NCBI GenBank assembly: GCA_035716025.1
Contig: DASTKH010000003.1
Span: 10,722-74,721 of the forward strand
DNA length: 64,000 bases
Source: JADGHE01 sp035716025
GTDB lineage: Bacteria; Pseudomonadota; Alphaproteobacteria; Rhizobiales; Xanthobacteraceae
Direction of reading: 5' to 3'
Below the pieces are notes generated by a model. That model made no database searches, had not been told where the DNA came from, and was given only the letters and a program-made list of their open reading frames with translations. Both the position numbers and the translations under genes were made by a program. This document shows positions 43,478-51,650 of the stretch, piece after piece. The stretch's first letter is position 1; every line of letters begins with the position of its first letter.

Positions 43478-44272
43478 ATGCGCCAATATCTCGACCTGAT
43501 GGAGCGCGTGCTCGACGAGGGGGTGGAGAAGCGCGATCGCACCGGCACCGGCACGTTGTCGATCTTCGGCCACCAGATGCGCTTCGATCTGCAGGAAGGC
43601 TTTCCGCTCATCACCACCAAGAGGCTCCACGTCAAGTCGATTGTCCACGAGCTTCTGTGGTTCCTGCGCGGCGACACCAATATCCGCTATCTCAACGAGC
43701 ACGGTGTCACGATCTGGGATGAATGGGCGGACGCGCAGGGCGAACTCGGCCCGGTCTACGGCCGCCAATGGCGCTCGTGGCCCGCGCGCGACGGCGGCAC
43801 GATCGACCAGATCGCCGAGGTCATCGCGGCGATCCGCCGCAACCCGGATTCGCGCCGGCTCATCGTGACGGCTTGGAACCCGGCGGATGTCGAGGCAATG
43901 GCCTTGCCGCCGTGCCACTGCCTGTTTCAGTTCTACGTCGCGCGCGGGCGGCTTTCCTGCCAGCTCTATCAGCGTTCGGCGGATGTCTTTCTCGGCGTGC
44001 CGTTCAACATCGCGTCCTATGCGCTGCTTACGCACATGGTGGCCCAGGTCACCGATCTCGTGCCCGGCGAATTCGTTCATACCCTCGGCGATGCCCACCT
44101 CTATCTCAACCATTTGGAGCAAGCGCATCTGCAATTGACGCGCCCGCCGCGGCCTTTGCCGCGGCTGCGGCTTGACCCGGGCCTCAAGGACATTTTCGCG
44201 TTCCGCTACGAGCACATTTCGGTGGAAGGCTACGATCCGCACCCGCATATCAAGGCGGCGGTGGCCGTATGA
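43478..44272 (+). CDS. thyA: Thymidylate synthase
   Basis: 264 residues, the same length as E. coli ThyA. The catalytic Cys146 is in 'ALPPCHCLFQFYV'; 'RDRTGTGTLSIFGHQMRF' (dUMP-binding Arg) is at residues 20-37, and 'QLYQRSADVFLGVPFNIASYA' follows. It methylates dUMP to dTMP using methylene-tetrahydrofolate, producing dihydrofolate, which the DHFR encoded two genes downstream recycles. An acetyltransferase gene lies between the two. Confidence 0.98.
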   Translation: MRQYLDLMERVLDEGVEKRDRTGTGTLSIFGHQMRFDLQEGFPLITTKRLHVKSIVHELLWFLRGDTNIRYLNEHGVTIWDEWADAQGELGPVYGRQWRSWPARDGGTIDQIAEVIAAIRRNPDSRRLIVTAWNPADVEAMALPPCHCLFQFYVARGRLSCQLYQRSADVFLGVPFNIASYALLTHMVAQVTDLVPGEFVHTLGDAHLYLNHLEQAHLQLTRPPRPLPRLRLDPGLKDIFAFRYEHISVEGYDPHPHIKAAVAV

Positions 44273-44311
44273 GGGCCACACCGCGCGCATTGTCACATCG
44301 AGCCGCCCCGC

Positions 44312-44800
44312 ATGAGCCTTTCGATCCGTCCCGCTCGGCCCGGCGATGCCGCCCTTGTGCTCGCCTTCGTGCGCGAGCTTGCGGCATACGAAAAGCTGCA
44401 GCACGAGGTCGAGGCAACCGAGGCGATGATTGATGCGGCGCTGTTCGGCGACGGCCCGCGCGCCTTTTGCGACATCGCGGAATGGGGCGGCGAGCCGGTG
44501 GGGTTTGCCCTGTGGTTCCTCAACTTTTCCTCCTTCCGTGGCCGCTGCGGGATCTATCTCGAGGATCTCTTCGTGCGCCCTTCCCATCGCGGGCGCGGCA
44601 TTGGCACCGCCCTGTTGCGGCGTCTTGCGACACGATGCTTGCAGCAAGGCTTCGGTCGGCTCGAATGGGCGGTTCTCGACTGGAACGCGCCGTCGATCGC
44701 CTTCTACGAGGCGCAAGGCGCGACGCTGCTGCACGAGTGGAAGATCTGCCGCCTCGCCGGTGAGGCGCTGGCGAAGTTCGCCGGCGAGGAGCGAGGATGA
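44312..44800 (+). CDS. GNAT N-acetyltransferase, diamine acetyltransferase-like
   Basis: 162 residues. Acetyl-CoA loop: 'DLFVRPSHRGRGIGTALLRRLA' (V-x-P-x-x-R-G-x-G-I-G). 'CGIYLEDLFV' and 'CLQQGFGRLEWAVLDWNAPSIAFYEAQGATLLHEWKICRLAGEAL' match spermidine/spermine N1-acetyltransferase (SAT) relatives, including 'FALWFLNFSSFRGRCGIYLEDLFV'. It probably acetylates an amine (polyamine or thialysine). It lies between thyA and folA, its stop overlapping the folA start by four bases; no folate link is evident. Confidence 0.88.
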   Translation: MSLSIRPARPGDAALVLAFVRELAAYEKLQHEVEATEAMIDAALFGDGPRAFCDIAEWGGEPVGFALWFLNFSSFRGRCGIYLEDLFVRPSHRGRGIGTALLRRLATRCLQQGFGRLEWAVLDWNAPSIAFYEAQGATLLHEWKICRLAGEALAKFAGEERG

Positions 44801-45303
44801 TCGAGATCGTCCTTGTCGCCGCCGTCGCGGAAAATGGGGTCATCGGGCGCGGCAATGCCTTGCCTTGGCGCCTCAAATCCGATCTCGCGCATTTCAAGGC
44901 GCTCACCTTCGGCAAGCCGGTGCTGATGGGCCGCAAGACGTTCGAGTCGATCGGGCGGCCATTGAAAGGCCGAACCAATATCGTGGTGACCCGGGATGAG
45001 TCGTTCGCCGCCGCAGGAGTCGTGGCGGCCCGGCGCCTCGAGGATGCGCTTGCGGTCGCGCGCGGGGATGCGCTGCGGCGCAATGTGGGGGAGATCATGG
45101 TCGTGGGCGGCGCCGAGCTCTACGCGGCGCTGATGCCGCGGGCCTCGCGGCTCGAGATCACACATGTCAATGCGCGCCCGGAGGGGGATGCCAAATTCCC
45201 CTTCATCGATCCTGCCGTCTGGCATGAAATCGCCCGCAGCGCGCACCCAGCCGGGCCGCAGGACGAAGCGGCGTTCATCCTTGCGACGTACCGTCGCGCC
45301 TGA
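44797..45303 (+). CDS. folA: Dihydrofolate reductase
   Basis: 168 residues of a chromosomal DHFR. 'LVAAVAENGVIGRGNALPWRLKSDLAHFKALTFGKPVLMGRKTFESIGRPLKGRTNIVVTRD' contains the active-site Trp-Arg-Leu and the conserved NADPH-binding GRKTF and RTNIV motifs. The catalytic acid is the Asp of 'LKSDLAHF' near residue 29. It reduces dihydrofolate to tetrahydrofolate. The gene is translationally coupled to the acetyltransferase (ATGA). Confidence 0.96.
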   Translation: MIEIVLVAAVAENGVIGRGNALPWRLKSDLAHFKALTFGKPVLMGRKTFESIGRPLKGRTNIVVTRDESFAAAGVVAARRLEDALAVARGDALRRNVGEIMVVGGAELYAALMPRASRLEITHVNARPEGDAKFPFIDPAVWHEIARSAHPAGPQDEAAFILATYRRA

Positions 45304-45414
45304 ATGCGCGCTTCCATGCGAGGCATTTCGCCACGCCGGATCGCGTGCCTGCGGGAATCGCGCAGTTTTGTAGCTCCGCTCGCCTCGGAAGCCGCCAGGG
45401 CGGCGGCGGCTTCA

Positions 45415-45443
45415 TTGAAAGCGCGGGACCGCTCACGTATAAC
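45415..45443 (+). promoter_or_regulatory. Promoter of hflK
   Basis: TTGAAA (45415-45420), 17-base spacer, TATAAC (45438-45443). Both hexamers match the sigma-70 consensus well. The transcript would start around 45450, about 45 bases before the hflK ATG. Confidence 0.65.
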
Positions 45444-45494
45444 CCGCGGCAACAATTTGAGACGCGTGCGGAAATCCGCACCGAGGAGAGTTTG

Positions 45495-46637
45495 ATGCCT
45501 TGGAGCAATCAGGGCGGAGGCCCTTGGGGGTCCGGCCCGCGAGGGCCTTGGGGCTCGGGTCCGCAATCGTCCGGCCCCACGCCGCCCGATCTGGAGGAGC
45601 TGCTGCGGCGAAGCCAGGACAAGCTGCGCAACGTCCTGCCCGGCGGCAATCTCGGCGGCAAGGGCATCGCGCTGATTGCGCTCGCCGCTCTCGCGATTTG
45701 GGGCTTTTCGGGCTTTTTCCGGGTCGAGCCGGACGAGCTCGGCGTCGTCCTTCGGTTCGGGAAATACGTGCGCGATGCGCGTCCGGGCCTCAACTATCAC
45801 CTGCCTTATCCGATCGAATCCGTGCTGACGCCGAAGGTCACCCGCGTCAATCGAATTGACATCGGGATGCGGGTCGTCGAGGACCGCCGCGGCACCGTCA
45901 TGCGCGATGTGCCTGAAGAAAGCCTGATGCTGACCGGCGATGAGAACATCGTCGACGTGGACTTTTCCGTGTTCTGGCTCATCAAGCCGAGTGGCGCAGG
46001 CGACTATCTCTTCAACATTCAGAATCCCGAAGGGACGGTGAAGGCGGTGGCGGAGAGCGCCATGCGCGAGGTGGTCGGTCGCTCCAATATTCAGCCGATC
46101 CTGACGGGTGCCCGGCAGAACATCGAGAGTGCGGTGCACGACCTGATGCAGCGCACCCTCGACGAATACGGCGCTGGCGTACAGATCACCCAGGTGCAGA
46201 TGCAGAAGGTCGACCCGCCGAGCCAGGTCATCGACGCATTCCGCGACGTGCAGGCCGCCCGCGCCGATCTCGAGCGGCTGCAGAACGAAGCGCAGACCTA
46301 CGCGAACAGAGTCGTCCCGGAGGCGCGCGGCCGTGTGGCCCAGATCACCCAATCGGCGGAAGCCTATCGCGAACAGGCGGTGGCAGAGGCCGTGGGGCAG
46401 ACCTCGCGCTTTCTCAAGGTGCTCGAGCAGTATCAGAAGGCTCCGGATGTGACCCGGCAGCGCATTTATCTTGAAACCATCGAGCGCGTGCTCGGTCGGA
46501 CCGAGAAAATCATCCTCGACCCCGCGGCGGCGGGGCAGGGCGTCGTTCCCTACCTGCCGCTGAATGAATTCATCGGACAGCCTTCGCGGCCCGCGCCCCA
46601 GCCGCAGACGCAGCGCAACCAGGGAGGAAACCGATGA
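45495..46637 (+). CDS. hflK: HflK, FtsH protease modulator
   Basis: 380 residues. Starts MPWSNQGGGPWGSGPRGPWG, a Gly/Pro/Trp-rich cytoplasmic tail common to HflK, followed by one membrane helix (about 54-74). The SPFH/band-7 domain covers 'FFRVEPDELGVVLRFGKYVRDARPGLNYHLPYPIESVLTPKV' onwards, and ends with an 'AYREQAVAEAVGQTSRFLKVLEQYQKAPDVTRQRIYLETIERVL' segment. HflK and HflC form a periplasm-facing cage around FtsH and modulate membrane-protein degradation. The preferred start ATG 45495 lies just after a GAGGAGAG site. hflC overlaps by four bases. Confidence 0.95.
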   Translation: MPWSNQGGGPWGSGPRGPWGSGPQSSGPTPPDLEELLRRSQDKLRNVLPGGNLGGKGIALIALAALAIWGFSGFFRVEPDELGVVLRFGKYVRDARPGLNYHLPYPIESVLTPKVTRVNRIDIGMRVVEDRRGTVMRDVPEESLMLTGDENIVDVDFSVFWLIKPSGAGDYLFNIQNPEGTVKAVAESAMREVVGRSNIQPILTGARQNIESAVHDLMQRTLDEYGAGVQITQVQMQKVDPPSQVIDAFRDVQAARADLERLQNEAQTYANRVVPEARGRVAQITQSAEAYREQAVAEAVGQTSRFLKVLEQYQKAPDVTRQRIYLETIERVLGRTEKIILDPAAAGQGVVPYLPLNEFIGQPSRPAPQPQTQRNQGGNR

Positions 46638-47560
46638 GACTCGGAATCACTGGCGGTGTCGCTGCCGTGGTCGCCGTCTTGCTGCTGATCGTCGCCTATG
46701 GGGCGATGTTCACCGTCTACCAGACCCGGCAGGCGCTGGTCATTCGGCTGGGCAATCCGGTCCATGTCTATACCGAGCCCGGACTGCACTTCAAATGGCC
46801 GCTGATCGACAAAGTCGTGCTGATCGACAAGCGCATTCTCGATCTCGAAAATCCCGCGCAGGAGGTGATCGCATCCGACCAAAAGCGGCTCGTTGTGGAC
46901 GCTTTCGCGCGCTACCGCATCCGCAATCCGCTGCGGTTCTATCAGGCCGTGGGTTCCATTGAGGGCGCCAATTCCCGACTCTCGACGATGCTCAATTCGG
47001 GTCTTCGGCGCGTGCTCGGTGAAACCACTTTCACGCATGTGGTCCGTGACGAGCGCTCGCTGCTCATGTCGCGCATTCGTGAGCAGCTCGACCGGGAAGC
47101 GGAGGCGTTCGGAATCGAGGTCGTGGACGTTCGCATCCGCCGAGCCGATCTTCCCGAGCAGAACAGTCAGGCCGTCTATCAGCGCATGCAAACCGAACGG
47201 CAACGCGAGGCTGCCGAATTCCGTGCCCAGGGCAGCCAGCGGGCGCAGGAGATTCGCTCGCGGGCCGACCGCGAGGTCACGGTCATGATCGCCGAAGCGA
47301 ATTCGCGGGCCGAGCAGATCCGCGGCCAGGGCGATGCGGAGCGCAACCGGATCTTCGCCGAGGCCTATGGCCAGGATCCCGACTTCTTTGCCTTCTATCG
47401 CGCCATGCAGGCCTACGACGCGGGGCTGCCGGCGAACGACACACGCCTCGTGTTGAGCCCCGGGTCCGAATTCTTCCGCTTCTTCGGAAATCCGAGCGGG
47501 AAACAGGAACCGGGAGCGCGGAGGAACGGAACGGGTGCGACGGGCCAGCCGGCCCAGTGA
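46634..47560 (+). CDS. hflC: HflC, FtsH protease modulator
   Basis: 308 residues. One N-terminal membrane helix (LGITGGVAAVVAVLLLIVAY), then the band-7 domain: 'YQTRQALVIRLGNPVHVYTEPGLHFKWPLIDKVVLIDKRILDLENPAQEVIASDQKRLVVDAFARYRI'. The C-terminal part has 'GDAERNRIFAEAYGQDPDFFAFYRAMQAY', an HflC signature. Partner of HflK. It is translationally coupled to hflK (ATGA) and twelve bases from the DUF2065 gene. An extra low-complexity tail ends in TGATGQPAQ. Confidence 0.96.
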   Translation: MRLGITGGVAAVVAVLLLIVAYGAMFTVYQTRQALVIRLGNPVHVYTEPGLHFKWPLIDKVVLIDKRILDLENPAQEVIASDQKRLVVDAFARYRIRNPLRFYQAVGSIEGANSRLSTMLNSGLRRVLGETTFTHVVRDERSLLMSRIREQLDREAEAFGIEVVDVRIRRADLPEQNSQAVYQRMQTERQREAAEFRAQGSQRAQEIRSRADREVTVMIAEANSRAEQIRGQGDAERNRIFAEAYGQDPDFFAFYRAMQAYDAGLPANDTRLVLSPGSEFFRFFGNPSGKQEPGARRNGTGATGQPAQ

Positions 47561-47572
47561 AGCAGAATTGGT

Positions 47573-47758
47573 ATGAAGGATTTCCTGGTGGCGCTCGGCC
47601 TTGTCCTCGTCATTGAGGGGCTTATCTTCGCGGCCGGGCCCGCGACCGCCAAACGGGCGATGGAAAGCGCGATCGAAGCGCCGGACGGCGTCCTGCGGAT
47701 GGTGGGCCTGGTGACCGCTTTTGCGGGGCTTTTGGTGGTCTGGTTCCTGCGGGGATAG
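47573..47758 (+). CDS. DUF2065 family small membrane protein
   Basis: 61 residues with two membrane helices: 'KDFLVALGLVLVIEGLIFA' and 'MVGLVTAFAGLLVVWFLRG', joined by a short polar loop. The pattern 'GLxLVxEGLxxAxxP' and 'RxxGLxxAxxGLxxVW' is that of DUF2065 (YjeT group). The gene is commonly found between hflC and degP, and is assumed to belong to the same operon; function unknown. Confidence 0.9.
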   Translation: MKDFLVALGLVLVIEGLIFAAGPATAKRAMESAIEAPDGVLRMVGLVTAFAGLLVVWFLRG

Positions 47759-47937
47759 TGACGCGCCTGCTGCCGCATGTGCCGGGAACCGGAGGCAAGG
47801 GGAAGCCGTGGCCGGTTCGGCGGTTCGGGCTGTCGCCTTTCCGCCCCAATCGCGCCGCTTATGGCGGAGGTAGCGATCTCTTGCCTCGGAGTTGGACCGG
47901 GCGCAGTGTGACGATCAAAGCGTCTCGAGGAGACTCC

Positions 47938-49443
47938 ATGCCGATGAAGCGGTTTTTCGAATCGCCCTTCCCCCGCTTGCGCGGCGCGCTGCTTGCGACG
48001 GCGCTCGCGGGTGCGGTCGGGCTGCCGACATTCGCCGCGCCCGCCTTGGCGCGCGGTCCTGAAGCCATCACCGAGACCGCCGAAAAGGTGTTCGATGCGG
48101 TCGTCAACATCTCCACGTCTCAGAAGGTGGATACCCGGCTCGGCGGCGGAGCCATGCCGCAGCTTCCCCCCGGCTCGCCGTTCGAGGAGTTTTTTGAGGA
48201 GTTTTTCAAGAACAGGCGCGGCCAAGGCGATTCGAACCGCGAGCGCACGCCGCGCCGCGTGAATTCGCTGGGTTCCGGTTTCGTAATCGATTCCTCGGGC
48301 TATGTGGTCACCAACAACCACGTTATCGCCGACGCGGACGAAATCAGCGTCGTGTTCAACGACGGGACGAAGCTCAAGGCCGAGATCGTCGGGCGAGACC
48401 AGAAAACCGATATCGCGCTCTTGAAGGTCAGCCCCGAGAAACCGCTCAAGGCGGTGCAATTCGGGGATTCGGACAAGTTGCGGCTCGGCGAGTGGGTGAT
48501 CGCGATCGGCAATCCTTTCGGACTCGGCGGAACCGTGACGGCCGGCATCGTGTCGGCGCGCGACCGCGACATCAATTCCGGTCCTTACGACAATTACATT
48601 CAGACCGACGCTGCCATCAATCGCGGCAATTCCGGCGGGCCTTTGTTCAATCTCGACGGTGACGTCGTCGGCATCAATACGGCGATCATTTCCCCGTCCG
48701 GCGGCTCGATCGGCATCGGCTTCGCCGTGCCGTCGAAAACCGCCATTCCCGTGATCGAACAGTTGCGCCAGTTCGGCGAGACGCGCCGCGGCTGGCTCGG
48801 TGTGCGCATCCAACAGGTGACGGACGACATCGCCGAGAGCCTCGGCATGAAGGGGCCGCGCGGCGCGCTGATCGCGGGCGTGGACGAGAAGGGGCCCTCG
48901 AAGTCGGCCGGCATCGAGCCGGGCGACGTCGTCGTGAAGTTCGACGGCCACGACATCAAGGAGATGCGCGATCTGCCGCGGATCGTCGCCGACACGCCGG
49001 TCGGCAAGGAGGTCGAGGTCGTCATTTTGCGCAAGGGCAAGGAAGAGACACGCCGCGTGAAACTCGGCCGCCTTGAAGACGGCGAGAAGGCGCAGCAGGC
49101 CGCTCTCAAGAAGGACGAGCCGAAAGGAGATCAATCGGTCGTCAAGAAGACCCTCGGCCTCGACCTTGCCACTCTGAGCGACGAGCTGCGCAAGCGTCAC
49201 GGAATCAAGGACAACGTCAAAGGCGTTCTAATCACGAGCGTCGAACCGGGCTCAGCGGCAGCCGAAAAGCGGCTCTCCGCCGGCGAGGTCATCGTTGAGG
49301 TCGCGCAGGAGGCGGTGTCCAGCGCCGCCGATGTGCAGAAGCGCATCGAGCAGCTCAAGAAGGACGGCCGCCGCTCGGCGCTGCTTCTCGTCGCCAACGC
49401 CGCGGGTGAACTGCGCTTCGTCGCGCTCAGCCTGCAACAATAG
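47938..49443 (+). CDS. degP: Periplasmic Do/DegP-type serine protease
   Basis: 501 residues starting MPMKRFFESPFPRLRGALLA with a signal peptide to about residue 38 ('APALARG'). The trypsin-like domain holds the triad His128 ('TNNHV'), Asp158 ('KTDIALL') and Ser232 ('GNSGGP'). Two PDZ domains follow ('GWLGVRIQQVTDDIAESL' and 'GVLITSVEPGSAAAEKRL'). Acts as a periplasmic chaperone and protease. An in-frame ATG/GTG region further upstream to 47758 is not used, as GAGGAGA precedes ATG 47938. It closes the hflKC-DUF2065-degP cluster and converges with serB. Confidence 0.95.
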   Translation: MPMKRFFESPFPRLRGALLATALAGAVGLPTFAAPALARGPEAITETAEKVFDAVVNISTSQKVDTRLGGGAMPQLPPGSPFEEFFEEFFKNRRGQGDSNRERTPRRVNSLGSGFVIDSSGYVVTNNHVIADADEISVVFNDGTKLKAEIVGRDQKTDIALLKVSPEKPLKAVQFGDSDKLRLGEWVIAIGNPFGLGGTVTAGIVSARDRDINSGPYDNYIQTDAAINRGNSGGPLFNLDGDVVGINTAIISPSGGSIGIGFAVPSKTAIPVIEQLRQFGETRRGWLGVRIQQVTDDIAESLGMKGPRGALIAGVDEKGPSKSAGIEPGDVVVKFDGHDIKEMRDLPRIVADTPVGKEVEVVILRKGKEETRRVKLGRLEDGEKAQQAALKKDEPKGDQSVVKKTLGLDLATLSDELRKRHGIKDNVKGVLITSVEPGSAAAEKRLSAGEVIVEVAQEAVSSAADVQKRIEQLKKDGRRSALLLVANAAGELRFVALSLQQ

Positions 49444-49480
49444 GCGACGGCAGAGCGGGCCGGCGCCGGCGCGGCCGGCG

Positions 49481-50410
49481 TCAGCGGTCGTCCGGCGCTG
49501 TTTTGAACTCCTCGCGTGCGTACCCTTGGAGGAACAGTAGGGCCGTAAGATCGCTGTGGTCGATCCGCGCCGCCGCGGCGGCGGCGACCGCGGGTTTGGC
49601 CCGGAAAGCGACGCCGAGCCCAGCCGCGACGAGCATCGCGAGATCGTTCGCGCCGTCGCCGACCGCGAGCGTCTGCGATTCCGACAGGCCGAGCTCGCCG
49701 CGCATCGCGACGAGAGTGGCGAGCTTCGCCTCGCGGCCAAGAATCGGTTCGCGCACCGTTCCGCTCAATCGGCCGTCCGCGACTTCGAGCACGTTTGACC
49801 GGCTCGCATCGAAGCCCACCCGGGCGGCGATGCGATCCACGAACCCCGAAAAGCCTCCCGAAACGAGGCAGGTCGCCGCGCCGTGCGCCCGCATCGTCGC
49901 CACAAGCACCGTGGCGCCGGGGGTCAGTGTGATGCGGTCGCGCAGGACCGCCTCGATGACACCCTCGGGTAAGCCCTTCAGCAGCGCGACGCGTTCGCGC
50001 AGGGCCGGCTCGAAAGCGATTTCGCCGCGCATGGCGCGTTCGGTAATCGCCGCAACGCGAGGCTTGAGGCCGACAAAATCCGCCAGCTCATCGATACATT
50101 CCTGGCCGATGATCGTGGAATCCATGTCGGCGACGAGAAGCCGCTTGCGGCGCGCCTTGCGGTCGCCCTGCACGATGTTCGCGTCGACCGGCGCGCCGCG
50201 GATCGCCGCGCGGGCCTGCGCAAGCAAGCCGGAGAGTTCGTCGCCGCGCGGCGCGGCGAACTGCGCCTCCCAAGCCTCGCCCGGAGAGAGCCAGCGGCCG
50301 TCGCGGTCCGTGAAGACGCGCAGGACGGAATCCATTTCGGCGACGAGCCTGCCCTCGAGCGCGCCGGGCGGCGCGGTCAGCACAAGGGCGTTGCTCGCGG
50401 TCTCTTCCAT
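49481..50410 (-). CDS. serB: Phosphoserine phosphatase
   Basis: 309 residues of the HAD superfamily. The nucleophile motif DMDST is in 'LLVADMDSTIIGQECIDELADFVG'; motif II is 'CLVSGGFSGFVDRIAARVGFD', the Lys-containing motif III follows, and motif IV is 'AVGDGANDLAMLVAAGLGVAF'. The N-terminal 90 residues are an ACT-like variant domain. It makes serine from phosphoserine. ATG 50410 with AAGGC upstream is preferred over 50434. It is divergent from miaA; the 82-base space must hold both promoters. The end converges with degP. Confidence 0.95.
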   Translation of the reverse strand: MEETASNALVLTAPPGALEGRLVAEMDSVLRVFTDRDGRWLSPGEAWEAQFAAPRGDELSGLLAQARAAIRGAPVDANIVQGDRKARRKRLLVADMDSTIIGQECIDELADFVGLKPRVAAITERAMRGEIAFEPALRERVALLKGLPEGVIEAVLRDRITLTPGATVLVATMRAHGAATCLVSGGFSGFVDRIAARVGFDASRSNVLEVADGRLSGTVREPILGREAKLATLVAMRGELGLSESQTLAVGDGANDLAMLVAAGLGVAFRAKPAVAAAAAARIDHSDLTALLFLQGYAREEFKTAPDDR

Positions 50411-50492
50411 GCTAATGCCTTGGCCATTGAGCATGCGCTGACGGCGACCATCTGCGCGGGGCGTCGCCCGCGCGGCACCGGACTATCGGCTG

Positions 50493-51425
50493 ATGCCCAC
50501 CTTAAGACGAAGGGCCGTCCTTATTGCAGGACCGACCGCGAGCGGCAAGTCGGCGCTCGCGCTCACGCTGGCGGCCGAAGTCGGCGGGATCGTCATCAAC
50601 GCCGACTCCATGCAGGTTTATCGCGATCTTCGGGTGATCACGGCGCGCCCCTCTCCGGTGGAGGAGGCGCAGGTGCCGCATCGGCTCTACGGTCACGTCG
50701 ATGCTGCGGAAAACTACTCGGCCGGCCGCTGGCTCGCCGATGCCGCGGCGGCGCTGGCCGATGCCGAGAGGGCCGGCCGCCTGCCGATCTTCGTCGGCGG
50801 AACGGGGCTCTATTTCAAACTGCTGCTCAGCGGTATTGCCACGGTGCCGCCGATTCCCGCCACGATCCGCGAGGGTCTGCGGGCGCGGCTTGCGGCCGAG
50901 GGGCCCGAGGCCCTGCATGCGGCGCTTGCGATCCGCGATCCCGTGTCGGCGGCCCGCATCTCGCCGCGCGACCGCAGCCGGCTGATCCGCGCCCTGGAGG
51001 TGATCGAAGCGACGGGCCGGCCGCTGCGCGCCTGGCACGGCGAGACCGCAGGTCCGCTGCTCGACCCGGCGTCCGCGGTCAAGATCTTCCTGGAACCGGA
51101 GCGCGCAATTCTGCGGGCACGGATCGACAGCCGCTTCGATGCCATGCTGGCCGCCGGCGCGCTCGAGGAGGTGCGGGCGCTTGCGGCCCGGGCCCTCGAC
51201 CCGCTGTTGCCCGCCATGAAGGCGCACGGCGTCCCCTGGCTCATCCGCCATCTGCAGGGCGAAATCGCCCTGGATCAGGCGGCCGCGCAAGCCAAGGCCG
51301 ACACCCGCCGCTACGCCAAGCGGCAGTTCACCTGGTTCCGAAACCAGATGCCCGGCTGGACATGGCTTGCGCCCGAACGCGCCGCCTTCCTGCAGGCAGC
51401 CCTCGCCCGGGAAGTCGTATCCTGA
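50493..51425 (+). CDS. miaA: tRNA dimethylallyltransferase
   Basis: 310 residues. The P-loop GPTASGKS is at 13-20; 'INADSMQVYRDLRVITARPSP' (substrate-binding), 'YSAGRWLADAA' and 'LPIFVGGTGLYFKLLLSGI' follow, with 'KRQFTWFRNQ' near the C-terminus. It attaches the isopentenyl group to adenosine 37 of tRNAs that read UNN codons. The gene is followed by the ilv leader region. It has no overlap with serB, from which it is divergent. Confidence 0.96.
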   Translation: MPTLRRRAVLIAGPTASGKSALALTLAAEVGGIVINADSMQVYRDLRVITARPSPVEEAQVPHRLYGHVDAAENYSAGRWLADAAAALADAERAGRLPIFVGGTGLYFKLLLSGIATVPPIPATIREGLRARLAAEGPEALHAALAIRDPVSAARISPRDRSRLIRALEVIEATGRPLRAWHGETAGPLLDPASAVKIFLEPERAILRARIDSRFDAMLAAGALEEVRALAARALDPLLPAMKAHGVPWLIRHLQGEIALDQAAAQAKADTRRYAKRQFTWFRNQMPGWTWLAPERAAFLQAALAREVVS

Positions 51426-51456
51426 CGGCGGAATCGGCCGTGCCCGGCCTTTTGGC

Positions 51457-51485
51457 TTGACCCGACGCAAGTCCGGGCATTATCG
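51457..51485 (+). promoter_or_regulatory. Promoter of the ilv leader
   Basis: TTGACC (51457-51462), 17-base spacer and TTATCG (51480-51485). Transcription would begin at about 51490-51493, practically at the ATG of the leader peptide, so the leader mRNA may be leaderless or nearly so. The -35 match is strong, the -10 match moderate. Confidence 0.55.
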
Positions 51486-51493
51486 TGCCACTT

Positions 51494-51547
51494 ATGTTGC
51501 CCATCGCCCTTATCGTAAGTTGCGCGCCACCGCTCCGCCGGCCCTGA
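51494..51547 (+). CDS. ilv operon leader peptide
   Basis: A 17-residue ORF, MLPIALIVSCAPPLRRP, rich in branched-chain residues (Leu2, Ile4, Leu6, Ile7, Val8, Leu14). No conventional ribosome-binding site is seen; the promoter is so close that leaderless translation is plausible. Its stop lies in the loop of a long hairpin (51522-51570) that precedes a terminator. The arrangement is the classical leader of transcription attenuation: stalling at Ile/Leu/Val codons under starvation would let the operon be transcribed. Confidence 0.75.
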   Translation: MLPIALIVSCAPPLRRP

Positions 51548-51570
51548 ACCGGCGGCGAGAGGTGGCGCGT
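51522..51570 (+). promoter_or_regulatory. Leader hairpin of the ilv attenuator
   Basis: Outer stem GCGCCACC (51524-51531) with GGTGGCGC (51561-51568), inner stem CCGCCGG (51535-51541) with CCGGCGG (51549-51555). The leader stop codon is in its loop. A ribosome stalled on the leader would block the left side of the outer stem. Confidence 0.65.
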
Positions 51571-51574
51571 GCAT

Positions 51575-51596
51575 AGGCCCTTACGGGCCTTTTTTA
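51575..51596 (+). terminator. ilv operon attenuator terminator
   Basis: A six-base stem AGGCCC/GGGCCT with a TTAC loop, then six T (TTTTTT). It is a factor-independent terminator placed 55 bases before the ilvB ATG, and therefore an attenuator. It is short and the preceding long hairpin would influence its formation. Confidence 0.8.
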
Positions 51597-51650
51597 TTGG
51601 CTAAATCGACGATCGGGCGAATTCGCGAGCGGAGTTGAGGAGCAGGCCCC

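Noticed and set aside
42236..44734. An 832-codon open frame on the minus strand across tctC and thyA
   Set aside because: It is antisense to two confidently identified genes and a terminator, and has the Arg/Ala/Asp-rich composition of shadow frames.
47758..47937. N-terminal extension of DegP from 47758
   Set aside because: It has no signal sequence and lacks a ribosome-binding site, whereas ATG 47938 has GAGGAGA and starts a signal peptide.
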